A DNA stretch of 64,000 nt. It comes from Lysobacter silvisoli. Its GTDB lineage: Bacteria > Pseudomonadota > Gammaproteobacteria > Xanthomonadales > Xanthomonadaceae. Positions 8,401-17,575 of this stretch are shown here, one piece after another. Under the pieces are notes generated by a model that saw nothing but the letters and a program-made list of their open reading frames with translations, ran no database searches and had not been told where the DNA came from. Where the stretch lies: assembly GCF_003382365.1 (NCBI RefSeq), contig NZ_QTSU01000002.1:496001-560000 (forward strand). The letters are read 5' to 3'. The stretch's first letter is position 1. Each line of letters begins with the position of its first letter. The position numbers and the translations under genes were made by a program.

Positions 8401-9846
8401 TCAGAACTGCAGCTCCAGCGTGAGTTGCTCGCTGAACTTGGCCTGGAAGCGGCCGTCGCCCTGCGCGCGCAGGTCGTAGAGACCGTGCGGGGTGACCAGG
8501 GCGGCGCGCCCGAAATCGCCGCGCGGGTCCAGGCCGATCAGGCTCAGGCTCCGGTTAGGCCACGCGGTCGCGGAGGCGAAGTGCTGGGTCAGCGCGGCGG
8601 CGGCATCGAGCTCGCCTATGCAGCGGCGATGTTCCTGACGGAAGCGCACGGCGCCCTGCAGTTCGCGATCGCCCAGGCGACCGCGATAGACGGTGACGCC
8701 GACGGGACAGGCGTTGGCGTGCAGTCCTGCCGGCACCGGCAGGAACGGCGCGGCCAGCATCATCGCGGTCTTGTCGATCGATGCCACCCACAAGGCGTTG
8801 GACAGCACGCCCGACGCCAGCTGCCGATCCGGCCACAGCACCAGCGAGCTGCGGGCGCCGGCGGTGACGCCGGCATGGTGGGCCATGCGCAGTCCGTCGG
8901 CGTCGTCGGACACGCGCCAGCCCAGCGCCAGTCGGTAGTCGTTTTCCACGACCGGGCCGCCATCGGCCAGCCGCGCCGGGCGCAGCATCGCAGCGAAGGT
9001 CGACGGCGAGACGATCTGCCCTTGCAGCAAACGGCCGCCGAAGCGCACCAGCGATTCGGGCGTGGCCGCCAGGCCGCCGCCGGGCCAGGTGTAGCTGAAG
9101 TCGCGCACCTCGGCCAGGCGGCGGGTGCGGCCGTCGATTTCGTACATGCGCGACACCCGCTCGCCACGGCCATCGGTGTCGGCGGCGATACTCAGTCCCG
9201 GCGTGATCTGCTGCGCGACGTAATCGAGGAAATGCTGGCCCGACGCGGCCTCGATGGTCGCGCCGATCAGGGTGTAGCCCCAGGAGGAATAGCGGTACTC
9301 CGTGCCCGGCGCCGAGCGCAGCTTGCGCGAGGAGAACAGCGCCACCGCCTCGCGCCCGTTGGCGTAGTGGCGTTCGCCGGCGCGCATGTCGTCGCCTTCG
9401 TAATGCGGCAGGCCCGAGGTATGCGCCGCGAGCTGGCGCACGCTGATCGGCGCCCAGCCGTTGCGCAGCCAGGGCAACAGCTGCGCCACCGGCGCATCCA
9501 GATCGAGCTTGCCCTGCTCGTTGAGCTTGGCCGCGGCGGTGGCGGCGATCACCTTGGACACGCTGGCCAGGCGGAACACGGTATCGGCCTGCACCGGCTG
9601 GCGCGCTTCCAGATCGCGCCAGCCCGCGCAGCCGGTCCACACCACCTGGCCGTCGCGCCAGACCGCCGCGCCCATGCCGGGCACACCGTTGGTGCGGACC
9701 AGCGCGTCGAGCATCGCCTGCGAAGCCTGCGCCGCTTGCGCATCGTCGGTCGCGGCGCCGCAGGCGGCGCCGGCCGTGGCGACCGGAATGAGGGCCGCGA
9801 AAGCCAGGCACCAGCGCAGGCGGTCTAGTGACGAAACTGAAGACAT
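8401..9846 (-). CDS. Beta-lactamase-family serine hydrolase, secreted
   Basis: A 481-aa class C beta-lactamase/penicillin-binding-protein fold enzyme. A signal peptide ends near AGAACGAA. The catalytic SxxK is SVSK in VFRLASVSKVIAATA, at about residue 98; the second motif is YSSWGYTLIG (Tyr of YxN, with Ser in the third position). A C-terminal extension beyond the catalytic domain is beta-rich. Such proteins are esterases, D-aminopeptidases or peptidases more often than true lactamases, so I do not call it a resistance gene. It lies 126 bp downstream of the LytTR regulator gene and may share its transcript. Confidence 0.9.
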   Translation of the reverse strand: MSSVSSLDRLRWCLAFAALIPVATAGAACGAATDDAQAAQASQAMLDALVRTNGVPGMGAAVWRDGQVVWTGCAGWRDLEARQPVQADTVFRLASVSKVIAATAAAKLNEQGKLDLDAPVAQLLPWLRNGWAPISVRQLAAHTSGLPHYEGDDMRAGERHYANGREAVALFSSRKLRSAPGTEYRYSSWGYTLIGATIEAASGQHFLDYVAQQITPGLSIAADTDGRGERVSRMYEIDGRTRRLAEVRDFSYTWPGGGLAATPESLVRFGGRLLQGQIVSPSTFAAMLRPARLADGGPVVENDYRLALGWRVSDDADGLRMAHHAGVTAGARSSLVLWPDRQLASGVLSNALWVASIDKTAMMLAAPFLPVPAGLHANACPVGVTVYRGRLGDRELQGAVRFRQEHRRCIGELDAAAALTQHFASATAWPNRSLSLIGLDPRGDFGRAALVTPHGLYDLRAQGDGRFQAKFSEQLTLELQF

Positions 9847-9972
9847 GCACGGCGGCTCCTGGGGAAGGAGCCCGACTATAGGACCGCATCGCGGCCCGTA
9901 GCGCCACGACGGCGGCCAGTCGAATAGCTGCAGCGCCGAGCCGTGAATTGGCGGGCGCGATCGCCTGCCGGC

Positions 9973-10734
9973 CTAGACGCTACCGCCGCATTCGCGCAGC
10001 ACCGCGGTCAGCCGATCGATGTAGGTGCGGCTGACCCGCAAGGGCGTGCCGTCGCGCAGCCGCAGCACCGCGTCGCGATTGATCAGCTGGCGCAGCTCCA
10101 CCACCTGGTCGGCGCGCACGATCGAGGAGCGGTGCACGCGCACGAAGCGCTCCGGATTCAGACGCGCGCTCAGACGGTGCAGGGACTCGCGCAGCAGGTA
10201 GGTGCGGCCATCCACGTGCAGCGAGGCGTAGTCGCCGTCGGCCTGGATCCATTCGATATCGTCCACGTCGACATAGACCTCGCGCCGGCCGATGCGCACC
10301 GCCAGACGCGAGGCCGGCCGCGGCGCGGCCGCGACCGTGTCGTCGGCGCAGGCATGCGCATCCCGGCGGCGCCAGGCCAGCATCTGCCTGGCGCGTTCCA
10401 ACGCCTCGGCGAAGCGCTCCTCGTCCACCGGTTTGAGCAGGTAGTCCACCGCGTTCAGGGCGAAGGCGCGTATCGCGAACGCGTCGTAGGCGGTGAGCAG
10501 GATCGCCAGCGGCCGTTGTGCGGGCGGCAAGGCCGCGAGCACGTCCAGGCCGTTGAGCTCGGGCATCTGCACGTCCACGAACGCCAGATCGAGCGAGATC
10601 TCGCGCAGGCCGGCCAGCGCCGCAGGGCCGTCGCCGTACTGCGCGACCACCTCGATGTCGGAGTGCTCGGCCAGGCGCGCGATCACGCCGTCGCGCGCCA
10701 GCGGCTCGTCGTCGATCACCGCTACCCGGATCAT
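9973..10734 (-). CDS. LytTR family response regulator
   Basis: A 253-aa LytR/AlgR-type regulator. The N-terminal receiver domain has the acidic pair in VIDDEPLARDG, the phospho-acceptor Asp in LAFVDVQMPELNGLD (near residue 53) and Lys in YLLKPV. A linker precedes the LytTR DNA-binding domain, with family motifs WIQADGDYASLHV, FVRVHRSSIV and LRDGTPLRVSRTY. The ATG overlaps the stop of the kinase gene (ATGA), so the pair is translationally coupled. LytTR regulators bind direct repeats upstream of their targets; the targets here are unknown. Confidence 0.95.
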   Translation of the reverse strand: MIRVAVIDDEPLARDGVIARLAEHSDIEVVAQYGDGPAALAGLREISLDLAFVDVQMPELNGLDVLAALPPAQRPLAILLTAYDAFAIRAFALNAVDYLLKPVDEERFAEALERARQMLAWRRRDAHACADDTVAAAPRPASRLAVRIGRREVYVDVDDIEWIQADGDYASLHVDGRTYLLRESLHRLSARLNPERFVRVHRSSIVRADQVVELRQLINRDAVLRLRDGTPLRVSRTYIDRLTAVLRECGGSV

Positions 10735-11846
10735 GCCGGCGCCCCGTCCGCGCCCAGGCGCAGCGGCAGGCGCAGGCGCACGCGGTAGCGCCCGTCGTCG
10801 TCGCGAGCGGCCTGCAAGGTGTATGCCCCTGGGTAAAGCTTGTCCAGGCGTTCGCGGACGTTGCGTAGCCCCAGGCCCGTGCCGGCATCGGTCCCGGACG
10901 GCAGGGACGTCTTCGGCAAATCGTTGACCACCTCCACCTGCAATTGTCCCTCCAACGCCTGCACCCGCAGATCGAGCCGACCGGGCTCGCTGCGCGGCGC
11001 GATGCCGTGGCGGATCGCGTTCTCGACCAAGGGCTGGAACAACAGATACGGAAACCGCGCGTCCAGCACATCGGGGCCGAACTGCCATTGCAACTGCAGG
11101 CGCTCGCCCAGGCGCGCCTTCTCGATGTCCAGGTAGGCCTCGGTCAGGCTGAGTTCGTCGGCCAGGCAGACCTCGTGCCCGCGCGCGCCGTCCAGGGTGG
11201 CGCGCAGGAACTCGCCCAGGCGCGCGAGCATCTGCTGCGCCTGGCGCCCGCGCCCGTCGGCCATCAGGCTGGAAATGGCGTTAAGGGTGTTGAACAGGAA
11301 ATGCGGATGCAACTGATAGCGCAGCGCCATCAGTTCGGCCTCGCGCGCCAGCGCCTGCGCCTGTACGCGGCGCAGCTGCTCGTCGCGGAACTGGGTGTAA
11401 TAGATCACCATCGCGTGCAGGGCGCAGTACGCGATCAGCGCCAGCCAGGGCCCCTCCAGGCCGCGCAGCAGCAGGCTCTCGTCGAACGTCGGTGCGGGCG
11501 TGCGGCCCGCCGCCAGCGCCGCGACGACCATCGCCGCCAGGCGCACCGACAACGCCATCGCATAAGTGGCCACGAGCAGCAGGCCCGCCATCGCCCATGG
11601 CGCCAGTTCGCGCCGCCACAACGCGCGCTGCAGCCAGGTCAGCGGCAGCAGCCACAACACCAGCGCGGAAAGATGCGCGGTGCGCGTGGCCATGGCCGCG
11701 CCGTACTCCAGATTGGGCAGCGCGATCAGCAGCAGGCACGCGGCCAACGGCAAGCCCGCCAGCACCGGCAGCCAGAACGGGGGCAGCGAACGCGTCGCCT
11801 CCTCGTGCACGGCGACGGACTGCGGCGGGGGCGTGGGAATGGCCAA
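10731..11846 (-). CDS. LytS-type sensor histidine kinase
   Basis: A membrane kinase of the His_kinase/LytS group. Several hydrophobic segments over about residues 25-165 form a multi-span sensor. The phospho-acceptor region LRYQLHPHFLFNTLNAISSL is followed by an ATPase domain with FQPLVENAIRHGI and the glycine-rich GTGLGLRNVRERL. The start is uncertain: I use the TTG at 11846, 15 bp after the esterase stop; a GTG at 11810 also keeps the first membrane helix. Neither has a convincing ribosome-binding site. It overlaps the response regulator by four bases. Confidence 0.88.
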   Translation of the reverse strand: MAIPTPPPQSVAVHEEATRSLPPFWLPVLAGLPLAACLLLIALPNLEYGAAMATRTAHLSALVLWLLPLTWLQRALWRRELAPWAMAGLLLVATYAMALSVRLAAMVVAALAAGRTPAPTFDESLLLRGLEGPWLALIAYCALHAMVIYYTQFRDEQLRRVQAQALAREAELMALRYQLHPHFLFNTLNAISSLMADGRGRQAQQMLARLGEFLRATLDGARGHEVCLADELSLTEAYLDIEKARLGERLQLQWQFGPDVLDARFPYLLFQPLVENAIRHGIAPRSEPGRLDLRVQALEGQLQVEVVNDLPKTSLPSGTDAGTGLGLRNVRERLDKLYPGAYTLQAARDDDGRYRVRLRLPLRLGADGAPA

Positions 11847-11860
11847 GGGACGATGCCGGC

Positions 11861-13408
11861 TTACTTGCGGTCCAGGTAGCGGCCTATGTTTTTGAGCGCC
11901 ACGATCATGGTCCCCAAGCGCGCGCCCATGAAACGCGGGCGCAGCACCGGCGCGGCGGCGAACTCCAGCACCTGCGGCGAGGCGGCGGTATCGCGCGGCC
12001 ACGCCGGCACACCCGCGACCGCCGGAACGCCGTTGCGCGCGAAGGCCAGCCAATAGCCGCTCATCGCCGTGGACACCGCGCGATCGGCCGCGGACATCGG
12101 TACCGGCAGGCAGCCGCAAACCTCGCCGGTGCCCAGGGCGTAGACGATCTCGCCGCCGTGGGCCACACCCGGCGGCTGCGGCTGCAGATCGGTCTGCACA
12201 TGGCTGAAGTAGTAGCGCCAGGTCGGCGCCACCGGCGCATGCAGCATGGCGATGCGGCGCGCGAAGGCGGTGAACACCAGATCTCGCACGGCCTCGCGGC
12301 CCTGCTGCGCCGGATCGGACACGCCGGGGTAGAGCGCCTTGACGAAGATGCGCGCGGCGCCCAATCGCTGCACCACCTTGGCCGGGTCCACGCCGAACGA
12401 CGCGGCCACTGTGGCCTCATCGCTGTTGTTGCCCAGGATCAGGGGCACCCGGGCCTGCCGGCGCTGCTCGAACGCGGACAGGATGGTCTGCGGCAAGGCC
12501 GCGTCGCCGATCACGAAGCCGGGCGCCAGGCTCAGGCCCTGCCCCTGCAATCCGAACAGGCGTTGCGCCGGCAGCGCGCGCAACTGTGCGGCGGTGGCGC
12601 GCGCGCCGTCCAGCCCCACCGCCGTGGCGATGTTTGCCGACACTTCGCGCGCACGCTCGCGGGTGGCGCTGGGAACGCCGGGCGCGCTCTGGGCGATGCC
12701 CTGATGGAACAGGCCGCGCGCCTGCGGCGAAGCGAACAAGGCCAGCACGCTCATGCCGCCGGCCGACTCGCCCAGCACGGTCACGTTGCCGGGATCGCCG
12801 CCGAACGCGGCGACGTTGTCGCGCACCCAGCGCAGCGCCGCGATCTGGTCGAGCAGGCCGAAGTTGACCGGCCCGCGGGTCTGGCCCGCGTCGAAAGCGG
12901 GATGGTCGAAGAAGCCCAGCGCGCCCAGGCGGTAGTTGAGCGTGACCACCACCACGCCGCGACGCGCCAGGGGCGCGCCGTCGTAAGCGCTCTGGCTGCC
13001 CGCGCCCAGCACCAGCCCGCCGCCGTGGATCCACACCAGCACCGGCCGCTTGCCCGCGTCCGCCGCCGGCGTCCACAGATTGAGGCTAAGACAGTCCTCG
13101 CTCAGCGGCCCGACATCGCCGGCGCCTTCGCGCGCCGCCGCGCCCGGCGTCTGCATGCAGGCCGGCCCGTAGGCATCGGCGCGGCGCACCCCGGTCCAGG
13201 GCTCCGGCGCGCGCGGCGCGCGCCAGCGCAACTCGCCCACGGGCGGCGCGGCATAGGGCAACCCCTTGTAGGCCAGCACGCCGTCCGCGCTCGCGCCTTG
13301 CACGCGGCCGGACTGCGTGGCCACCACCGTCGCCATGGCCGGCGCCGCCATCAGCGCGACCCAGATCAACACCATCGACGCCAATCCATGAGCTGCCTTC
13401 ATCGCCAT
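11861..13408 (-). CDS. Type B carboxylesterase, secreted
   Basis: 515 aa with an N-terminal signal peptide ending near APAMA. Family landmarks in order: YKGLPYAAPPVGELRW, EDCLSLNLW, VWIHGGGLVLGAGS (oxyanion hole), and the nucleophile elbow TVLGESAGGMSVLAL with the catalytic Ser near residue 200. The catalytic Glu probably lies in NNSDEATVAA, and the catalytic His in the AHGGEIVY segment. It hydrolyses carboxylic esters in the periplasm or outside the cell. The gene sits immediately upstream of the LytS/LytTR pair in the same orientation, so the kinase may control it or be co-transcribed with it. Met1 and Met3 are both possible starts. Confidence 0.93.
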   Translation of the reverse strand: MAMKAAHGLASMVLIWVALMAAPAMATVVATQSGRVQGASADGVLAYKGLPYAAPPVGELRWRAPRAPEPWTGVRRADAYGPACMQTPGAAAREGAGDVGPLSEDCLSLNLWTPAADAGKRPVLVWIHGGGLVLGAGSQSAYDGAPLARRGVVVVTLNYRLGALGFFDHPAFDAGQTRGPVNFGLLDQIAALRWVRDNVAAFGGDPGNVTVLGESAGGMSVLALFASPQARGLFHQGIAQSAPGVPSATRERAREVSANIATAVGLDGARATAAQLRALPAQRLFGLQGQGLSLAPGFVIGDAALPQTILSAFEQRRQARVPLILGNNSDEATVAASFGVDPAKVVQRLGAARIFVKALYPGVSDPAQQGREAVRDLVFTAFARRIAMLHAPVAPTWRYYFSHVQTDLQPQPPGVAHGGEIVYALGTGEVCGCLPVPMSAADRAVSTAMSGYWLAFARNGVPAVAGVPAWPRDTAASPQVLEFAAAPVLRPRFMGARLGTMIVALKNIGRYLDRK

Positions 13409-13445
13409 GGCCTCGTACCGGGGAATGGATTCGCTCGGCGCAGGC

Positions 13446-14627
13446 TCAGCGCCGCATGCACTGCTGCATGGCGGCGCGCGCCTTGGCGCCGCCTTCGATC
13501 TGCATCTTCACCACCGGCTTGCCGTCCAGCTCGATGCCCAGCGGCGAGCTGTCGGAGATCGACGCGATGGTGGCCACCAGGTCGGTCGGCATGATCAGCA
13601 GCGATTCGTTCGCCACGCCGGTGGGCATGTGGAACACGCGTACTTTCACGCTGCCGCGGTCGCCGGTCATGGTCGCCGAGGTTTCGCGCGGCTCGGCCGT
13701 GTCCGGCAGCGCCTTGCTGGAAATCATCAACGCGCCGCGCGGTTCGGTCTTGGTCGGACCCACGAACAGCACGCGCTGGTCGTCGCGCACGTAGGTCAGC
13801 GAGCAGCCCAGCCCTTTGCGGTCGCCGGAGCGCAGCAGCCAGGCGCCCTTGTCGGAATAGTGCACGTTGCGGATGCCCGGCAGCTCCGGCAGCTTGCTGG
13901 TGAGCACACCGCCCACGCCGTAGCCCGCGTCCGGCACGCCGCGCCTGGGCAGCGGCACCGTCGAACGCGGCGGGAAGTAGTACTCCTTGAACACGCCCTC
14001 GCGGTCGAAGTCATCGCGCAAGACTGCCGTGGCCATCACCGCCTCTTCGCGCTGCGTGGCGTGGAAGGCCTTGTCGAAGCTGCACGAGGTGCCCTGGCTC
14101 TTGCACACCGCCTTGAGGTCCTTCAGTACCTGCTTCGGGTCCTGGCCGGCGGCCACGCGCATCTTGCCCTGCTTGTCGCGCGTCACCACCACCGACACGT
14201 TGCGGCCCGAGTACAGCACCGTGCAGCCGCCGCCCATGGTCTTGTTGCAGGCATCCATCACCACCGCCTCGGCGGCGTCCAACCGGTACTGGCCCAGCGT
14301 GGCCCACACGTCGGAGATGCCCGGGTGGCCGGCGACGGCGACGAAGTTGTCGACCGCGATGCCCGGCGCGTAGCGGGGCGCGCCGCCCGACGGGCCCGAG
14401 TCGTAGCCGCCGCCACCGCCCGCTGGCGCGCACACCGGAATCACGGCGATGCCGTGCGAGCCGCCCGTGGTGCCGATCTGCACTTCGCCCGGCCCGGGGC
14501 CACCGCCGCAGGGATAGCCTTGGGCGAGCGCGGGCGCGGGCAACACGGCAGCGCCGGCCAGTGCGAGCAGCAGCGCGGCCAGCGCCGACGGGCGGCGCAG
14601 GCAGGTGGGTTCGTCCGAGATCGTCAT
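13446..14627 (-). CDS. Secreted DUF4189-domain protein
   Basis: 393 aa starting MTISDEPTC after a GGAG ribosome-binding site. The signal peptide ends near PAPALAQG, followed by a glycine-rich region (APAGGGGGYDSGP). Residues about 85-190 match DUF4189 in pattern: DAAEAVVMDACNK, GGGCTVLYSGRNVSVVVT, LKDLKAVCKSQGTSC, with paired cysteines. The C-terminal half (residues 200-393) is predicted beta-rich and unrecognised. The protein is periplasmic or secreted, function unknown. It is divergent from the secreted-protein/lipoprotein pair to its right. Confidence 0.8.
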   Translation of the reverse strand: MTISDEPTCLRRPSALAALLLALAGAAVLPAPALAQGYPCGGGPGPGEVQIGTTGGSHGIAVIPVCAPAGGGGGYDSGPSGGAPRYAPGIAVDNFVAVAGHPGISDVWATLGQYRLDAAEAVVMDACNKTMGGGCTVLYSGRNVSVVVTRDKQGKMRVAAGQDPKQVLKDLKAVCKSQGTSCSFDKAFHATQREEAVMATAVLRDDFDREGVFKEYYFPPRSTVPLPRRGVPDAGYGVGGVLTSKLPELPGIRNVHYSDKGAWLLRSGDRKGLGCSLTYVRDDQRVLFVGPTKTEPRGALMISSKALPDTAEPRETSATMTGDRGSVKVRVFHMPTGVANESLLIMPTDLVATIASISDSSPLGIELDGKPVVKMQIEGGAKARAAMQQCMRR

Positions 14628-14940
14628 GTGCAGCTCCAGGGTGGCCAGTCGGCGGCGGCGCACAGGCGCGCGGCCGCAACGCAGGCATCATCCACGACCG
14701 CTCCGGCCCGCACCAGCGCCCATTCAGGCCGCCCCGGCCGCCCTGCCCGGACTGCCGCGCCGGCGGACTTGGGCGTGGCTCGGGCCGCTGCTCACTGCCC
14801 GCCGCAGCGGATATTCGGCTCGTCGCCCGTCCTGGCGCACGGCCATTTACGGCCCTGCCCGGTCGTGAAAAACTCCAGCGGCCGCCGTCTTGGCGGCCGC
14901 CGCCGGGGGGCGGCGTGACCGATGCTTACAGGGGACACTC
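14628..14940. promoter_or_regulatory. Divergent intergenic region with leader hairpin
   Basis: These 313 bp separate two divergent secreted-protein genes and must hold both promoters. I see no convincing small gene. A perfect hairpin at 14878-14900 (GCGGCCGCC, loop GTCTT, GGCGGCCGC) lies about 40 bp before the ATG at 14941. It has no T-run, so it is probably a leader structure rather than a terminator. An AGGGGA ribosome-binding sequence follows it. Confidence 0.5.
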
Positions 14941-15978
14941 ATGTTCGTTCGTACGATGGCGGCGCTGGCCGCCGTTTGCATTTCGTTCAGCGCCGCGGCG
15001 GCCAAGCCCGTTGCGCTGCCCAATCCGATCGCCCAGAACCTGCCGGTCGAGCTGGTGATGAGCCAGCAGGAAGTGGCCATCGACGTGCCCAACACCGCCT
15101 CGGCGATGGGTTCGCAGTTCGGCCTGATCGGCGCGCTGATCGGCAGTGCGGTGCAGAACTCGCAGACCAAGAACGCCGAGAAGCGCGTGGCCGACCTGCG
15201 CAACCTGCTGCTCGACTACCGCTTCAACGAACGCATGGAGCAGGCGCTGCGCGCGACCCTGGCGCGCGAAGGCTTCTCGCCCAATCCGCAGATCGCCGTG
15301 ATGGCCACGCCCTGGGACGCGGCCAAGGCCAAGGACGACGGCACCCTGCCGCGCGACGTGCTGGTGATCACCCCGCGCTATTCGTTCTCCTACAACCTCG
15401 ACGGCCTGGCCGTGCGCATGGACGTGCGCTACGTGCACCGCGAGCGCAAGAGCAACGGCAAGCTCAAGGAAACCATCCGCTATAGCCGCCCGTACGCGTA
15501 CCAGTACACCGTCACCGACGTGCCCGGCGAAGAAGGCGCGATCGACCGCCGCTGGCTGAGCATGGGCCCGGCCGGCGTGGAAAGCCTGGTGAACCGCGGC
15601 ATCGCCGAAGTCACCGACATGCTGGCCTACGACTTCTCCGCCGCCGGCCGCACCGAGGCGGCGGCCAAGGTCAAGAACGACAAGATCCCGTTCTCCGGCC
15701 GCATCTACCGCGGCCGCGCGCTGCGCAACACCCAGGAACACGTGTGGGTGCGCAGCGGCAACAGCTGGATGCAGAGCCTCAACGGCTACGAGCTGCTCAA
15801 CGCCGGCAAGATGACCGCGATGGCGGCCGCCGCCACGCCGGTCGCGCCGCCGGTGGCCGAAGCCGCGGTGCCGGCAGCGGACGCCGCAACGGCGCCGGCC
15901 GCCGCGCCGGCCGTGCAGGCCGCGCCCGCCGCCGACGCCACGCCGGCGCCGGCCGACACCGGCGCGGGCGGCCTGTGA
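14941..15978 (+). CDS. Secreted protein with glycine-zipper-like helix and Ala/Pro tail
   Basis: 345 aa. The start is fixed by an AGGGGAC ribosome-binding site. The signal peptide ends around SAAAAKP. A short glycine-containing hydrophobic helix, QFGLIGALIGSAVQN, lies near residues 58-72. The central region (residues 80-270) is a mixed alpha/beta domain that I do not recognise. The last 60 residues are almost only Ala, Pro, Val and Thr, probably a disordered linker. The stop overlaps the GTG of the lipoprotein gene, so both products probably act together in the periplasm. Confidence 0.78.
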   Translation: MFVRTMAALAAVCISFSAAAAKPVALPNPIAQNLPVELVMSQQEVAIDVPNTASAMGSQFGLIGALIGSAVQNSQTKNAEKRVADLRNLLLDYRFNERMEQALRATLAREGFSPNPQIAVMATPWDAAKAKDDGTLPRDVLVITPRYSFSYNLDGLAVRMDVRYVHRERKSNGKLKETIRYSRPYAYQYTVTDVPGEEGAIDRRWLSMGPAGVESLVNRGIAEVTDMLAYDFSAAGRTEAAAKVKNDKIPFSGRIYRGRALRNTQEHVWVRSGNSWMQSLNGYELLNAGKMTAMAAAATPVAPPVAEAAVPAADAATAPAAAPAVQAAPAADATPAPADTGAGGL

Positions 15979-16529
15979 GCCGCGCGCTGGTCCTGGCCGT
16001 GGCGGCCGCGCTGGCGCTGAGCGCCTGCGCCCGCCCCGTCAATCAGGTCATGGTCCGCTCCGAGCGTCTGGCCGCGGCCGCGCCGGTCGCGGCCAGGAAG
16101 CTGCCGCGCCTGAGCTGCGCCTATCGCCTGACCGAAGTGGCCGACCTGCGCGCCGACCGCAATCACGCCGGCGGCCTGGGCCGTCACCAGCTGATGCTGG
16201 ACGACGCGCCCACGCTGGTGCGCGAGCAACTGCGCAAGACCGGCATGGCCGTGGCCGACGATCCGGCAGCCGACGCGGCCACGCGCCAGGTTAGCGTGCA
16301 GATCAAGCAGCTGTACCTGACCCAGAACCAGGTCACCAAGATCCCGGTGGCCGTGTACAGCGTGCAGGTCGACGATCAGGCGCCGTTCGTGATCCGCGCC
16401 CAGTCCGCGACCATGAACTGGAACGGTTCCGAAGACGAGGCTTTCGAAGCCCTGTCGGCGGCGCTGACCGACGCCAATGCCCAGCTGGTCGCCACGCTCA
16501 ACAAGGGATGCGCGCAGCCCAAGGGCTGA
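15975..16529 (+). CDS. Lipoprotein of unknown function
   Basis: The GTG start overlaps the preceding stop (GTGA), giving 184 aa. The hydrophobic signal ends in the lipobox LALSAC (Cys16). The mature region includes KLPRLSCAYRLTEVADLRAD, then alternating strands (QVSVQIKQLYLTQN, IPVAVYSVQVD), and a Cys near the C terminus. The composition resembles small periplasmic lipoproteins that accompany envelope assembly factors, but I cannot name a family. It is the last gene of the pair and is followed by a strong intrinsic terminator. Confidence 0.8.
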   Translation: MSRALVLAVAAALALSACARPVNQVMVRSERLAAAAPVAARKLPRLSCAYRLTEVADLRADRNHAGGLGRHQLMLDDAPTLVREQLRKTGMAVADDPAADAATRQVSVQIKQLYLTQNQVTKIPVAVYSVQVDDQAPFVIRAQSATMNWNGSEDEAFEALSAALTDANAQLVATLNKGCAQPKG

Positions 16530-16551
16530 TGCCATAGCGTTGCATGCGTTG

Positions 16552-16583
16552 GCCAGGGCGGAGCCTTCCGCCCTGGCTTTTTT
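16552..16583 (+). terminator. Intrinsic terminator
   Basis: A perfect 11-bp stem (GCCAGGGCGGA / TCCGCCCTGGC) with loop GCCT is followed directly by six Ts. It lies 23 bp after the lipoprotein stop and ends the two-gene unit. Confidence 0.95.
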
Positions 16584-16655
16584 ATGTCCGCCGCGGCAAC
16601 GCCACCGCGTTACGCTCCTTCAGAGCCGCCGCATCGGCCGCACAAGGAGCGTGAC

Positions 16656-17549
16656 ATGACCCTGCAACTTCTTCCCCTGCAAGCTCGGGCCCTGCGCCCC
16701 CTGACCCTGGCCGCCCTGCTCTGCGCCGGCGCCGCGCTGGCCGCGCCGCCGCCGGTGGCCAAGGTGGAGGAATGCAAACCGGCCACCGACGACAGCCATC
16801 CGCATCTGCCCTGGTGCGCCGACCGCGCCAACGTGCCCTGCCATAAAGACGCCGAGAGCTGCCGCAAGCTCGCCGACACGGTCAACAACGTGTGCAACGT
16901 CACCTACGCCAACTGCTACGTACGCTTCGCCAAGGTCTCGGACAAGGGCGCCTGCGCCAAGAGCATGCAGGAGTTCCGCGATCAACTCGACGGATTGGCC
17001 TGCAACTGGCCGCGCGATCCCGAGCCGGTGGTCGGCAGCTGCAAGGGCCAGGACTACGTGCGCTACCGCGATGTGGTCAAGGTGGGCGGCCGCCCGACCT
17101 GGCGCAACAACAACCCCGGCGCGCTCACCTGCCTGAAGAACCGCGCCGACTACGGCGCCTATCAGACCTGCCAGAGCTTCGCGATCTTCCCCGACCTGCC
17201 CACCGGCATCCACGCGCTGTACCAGTGGCTGCAGGCCAACAAGGGCCGCAGCCTCTACCAGTTCGCCGCCACCCATGCGCCGCCCGACAACGGCGCGGTG
17301 CTCAACAAGGGCAACGATCCCGAGGCCTACACCGCCGCCCTGCTCAAGGAGCTGCGCAAGGACAATCCGGGCAAGACCTACAGCCGCGATACCTTGCTGG
17401 GCTCGCTGAGCGAGGACGAGCTGGGCAGCGTGGTGCGCGGGGTGACCTTGCAGGAAGGCTCCACCGCCGCGGTGAATCAGGGCAAGACCTACGAACTGGA
17501 CGATCCGGCGTCGATGCCGGCTGATCTGAAGGCTTGCCTGGGTTTGTAG
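16656..17549 (+). CDS. Secreted Cys-rich protein with muramidase-like NNPG domain
   Basis: 297 aa starting after an AAGGAG site. The signal peptide ends near AALAAPP. Residues about 40-130 contain nine or more cysteines (CKPATDD, WCADRANVPC, ESCRKL, NNVCNVTYANC), probably disulfide-bonded. The C-terminal half has RPTWRNNNPGAL, QSFAIFPDLPTGIHALYQWL and YQFAATHAPPDN. That order is characteristic of the NNPGN-type virion or muralytic structural proteins, which carry a peptidoglycan-active or lysozyme-like fold. A role in cell-wall turnover or attack on other bacteria is therefore plausible but unproven. Confidence 0.78.
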   Translation: MTLQLLPLQARALRPLTLAALLCAGAALAAPPPVAKVEECKPATDDSHPHLPWCADRANVPCHKDAESCRKLADTVNNVCNVTYANCYVRFAKVSDKGACAKSMQEFRDQLDGLACNWPRDPEPVVGSCKGQDYVRYRDVVKVGGRPTWRNNNPGALTCLKNRADYGAYQTCQSFAIFPDLPTGIHALYQWLQANKGRSLYQFAATHAPPDNGAVLNKGNDPEAYTAALLKELRKDNPGKTYSRDTLLGSLSEDELGSVVRGVTLQEGSTAAVNQGKTYELDDPASMPADLKACLGL

Positions 17550-17575
17550 CGGCGCGACGGCGCTGCGGCTCGCAG

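Noticed and set aside
8401-9846. Beta-lactamase resistance gene
   Set aside because: It has the serine-hydrolase motifs but a modified YxN site and a C-terminal extension; the family is mainly esterases and peptidases.
14878-14900. Perfect hairpin considered as a terminator
   Set aside because: It lies in the 5' leader of a gene and lacks a following T-run.
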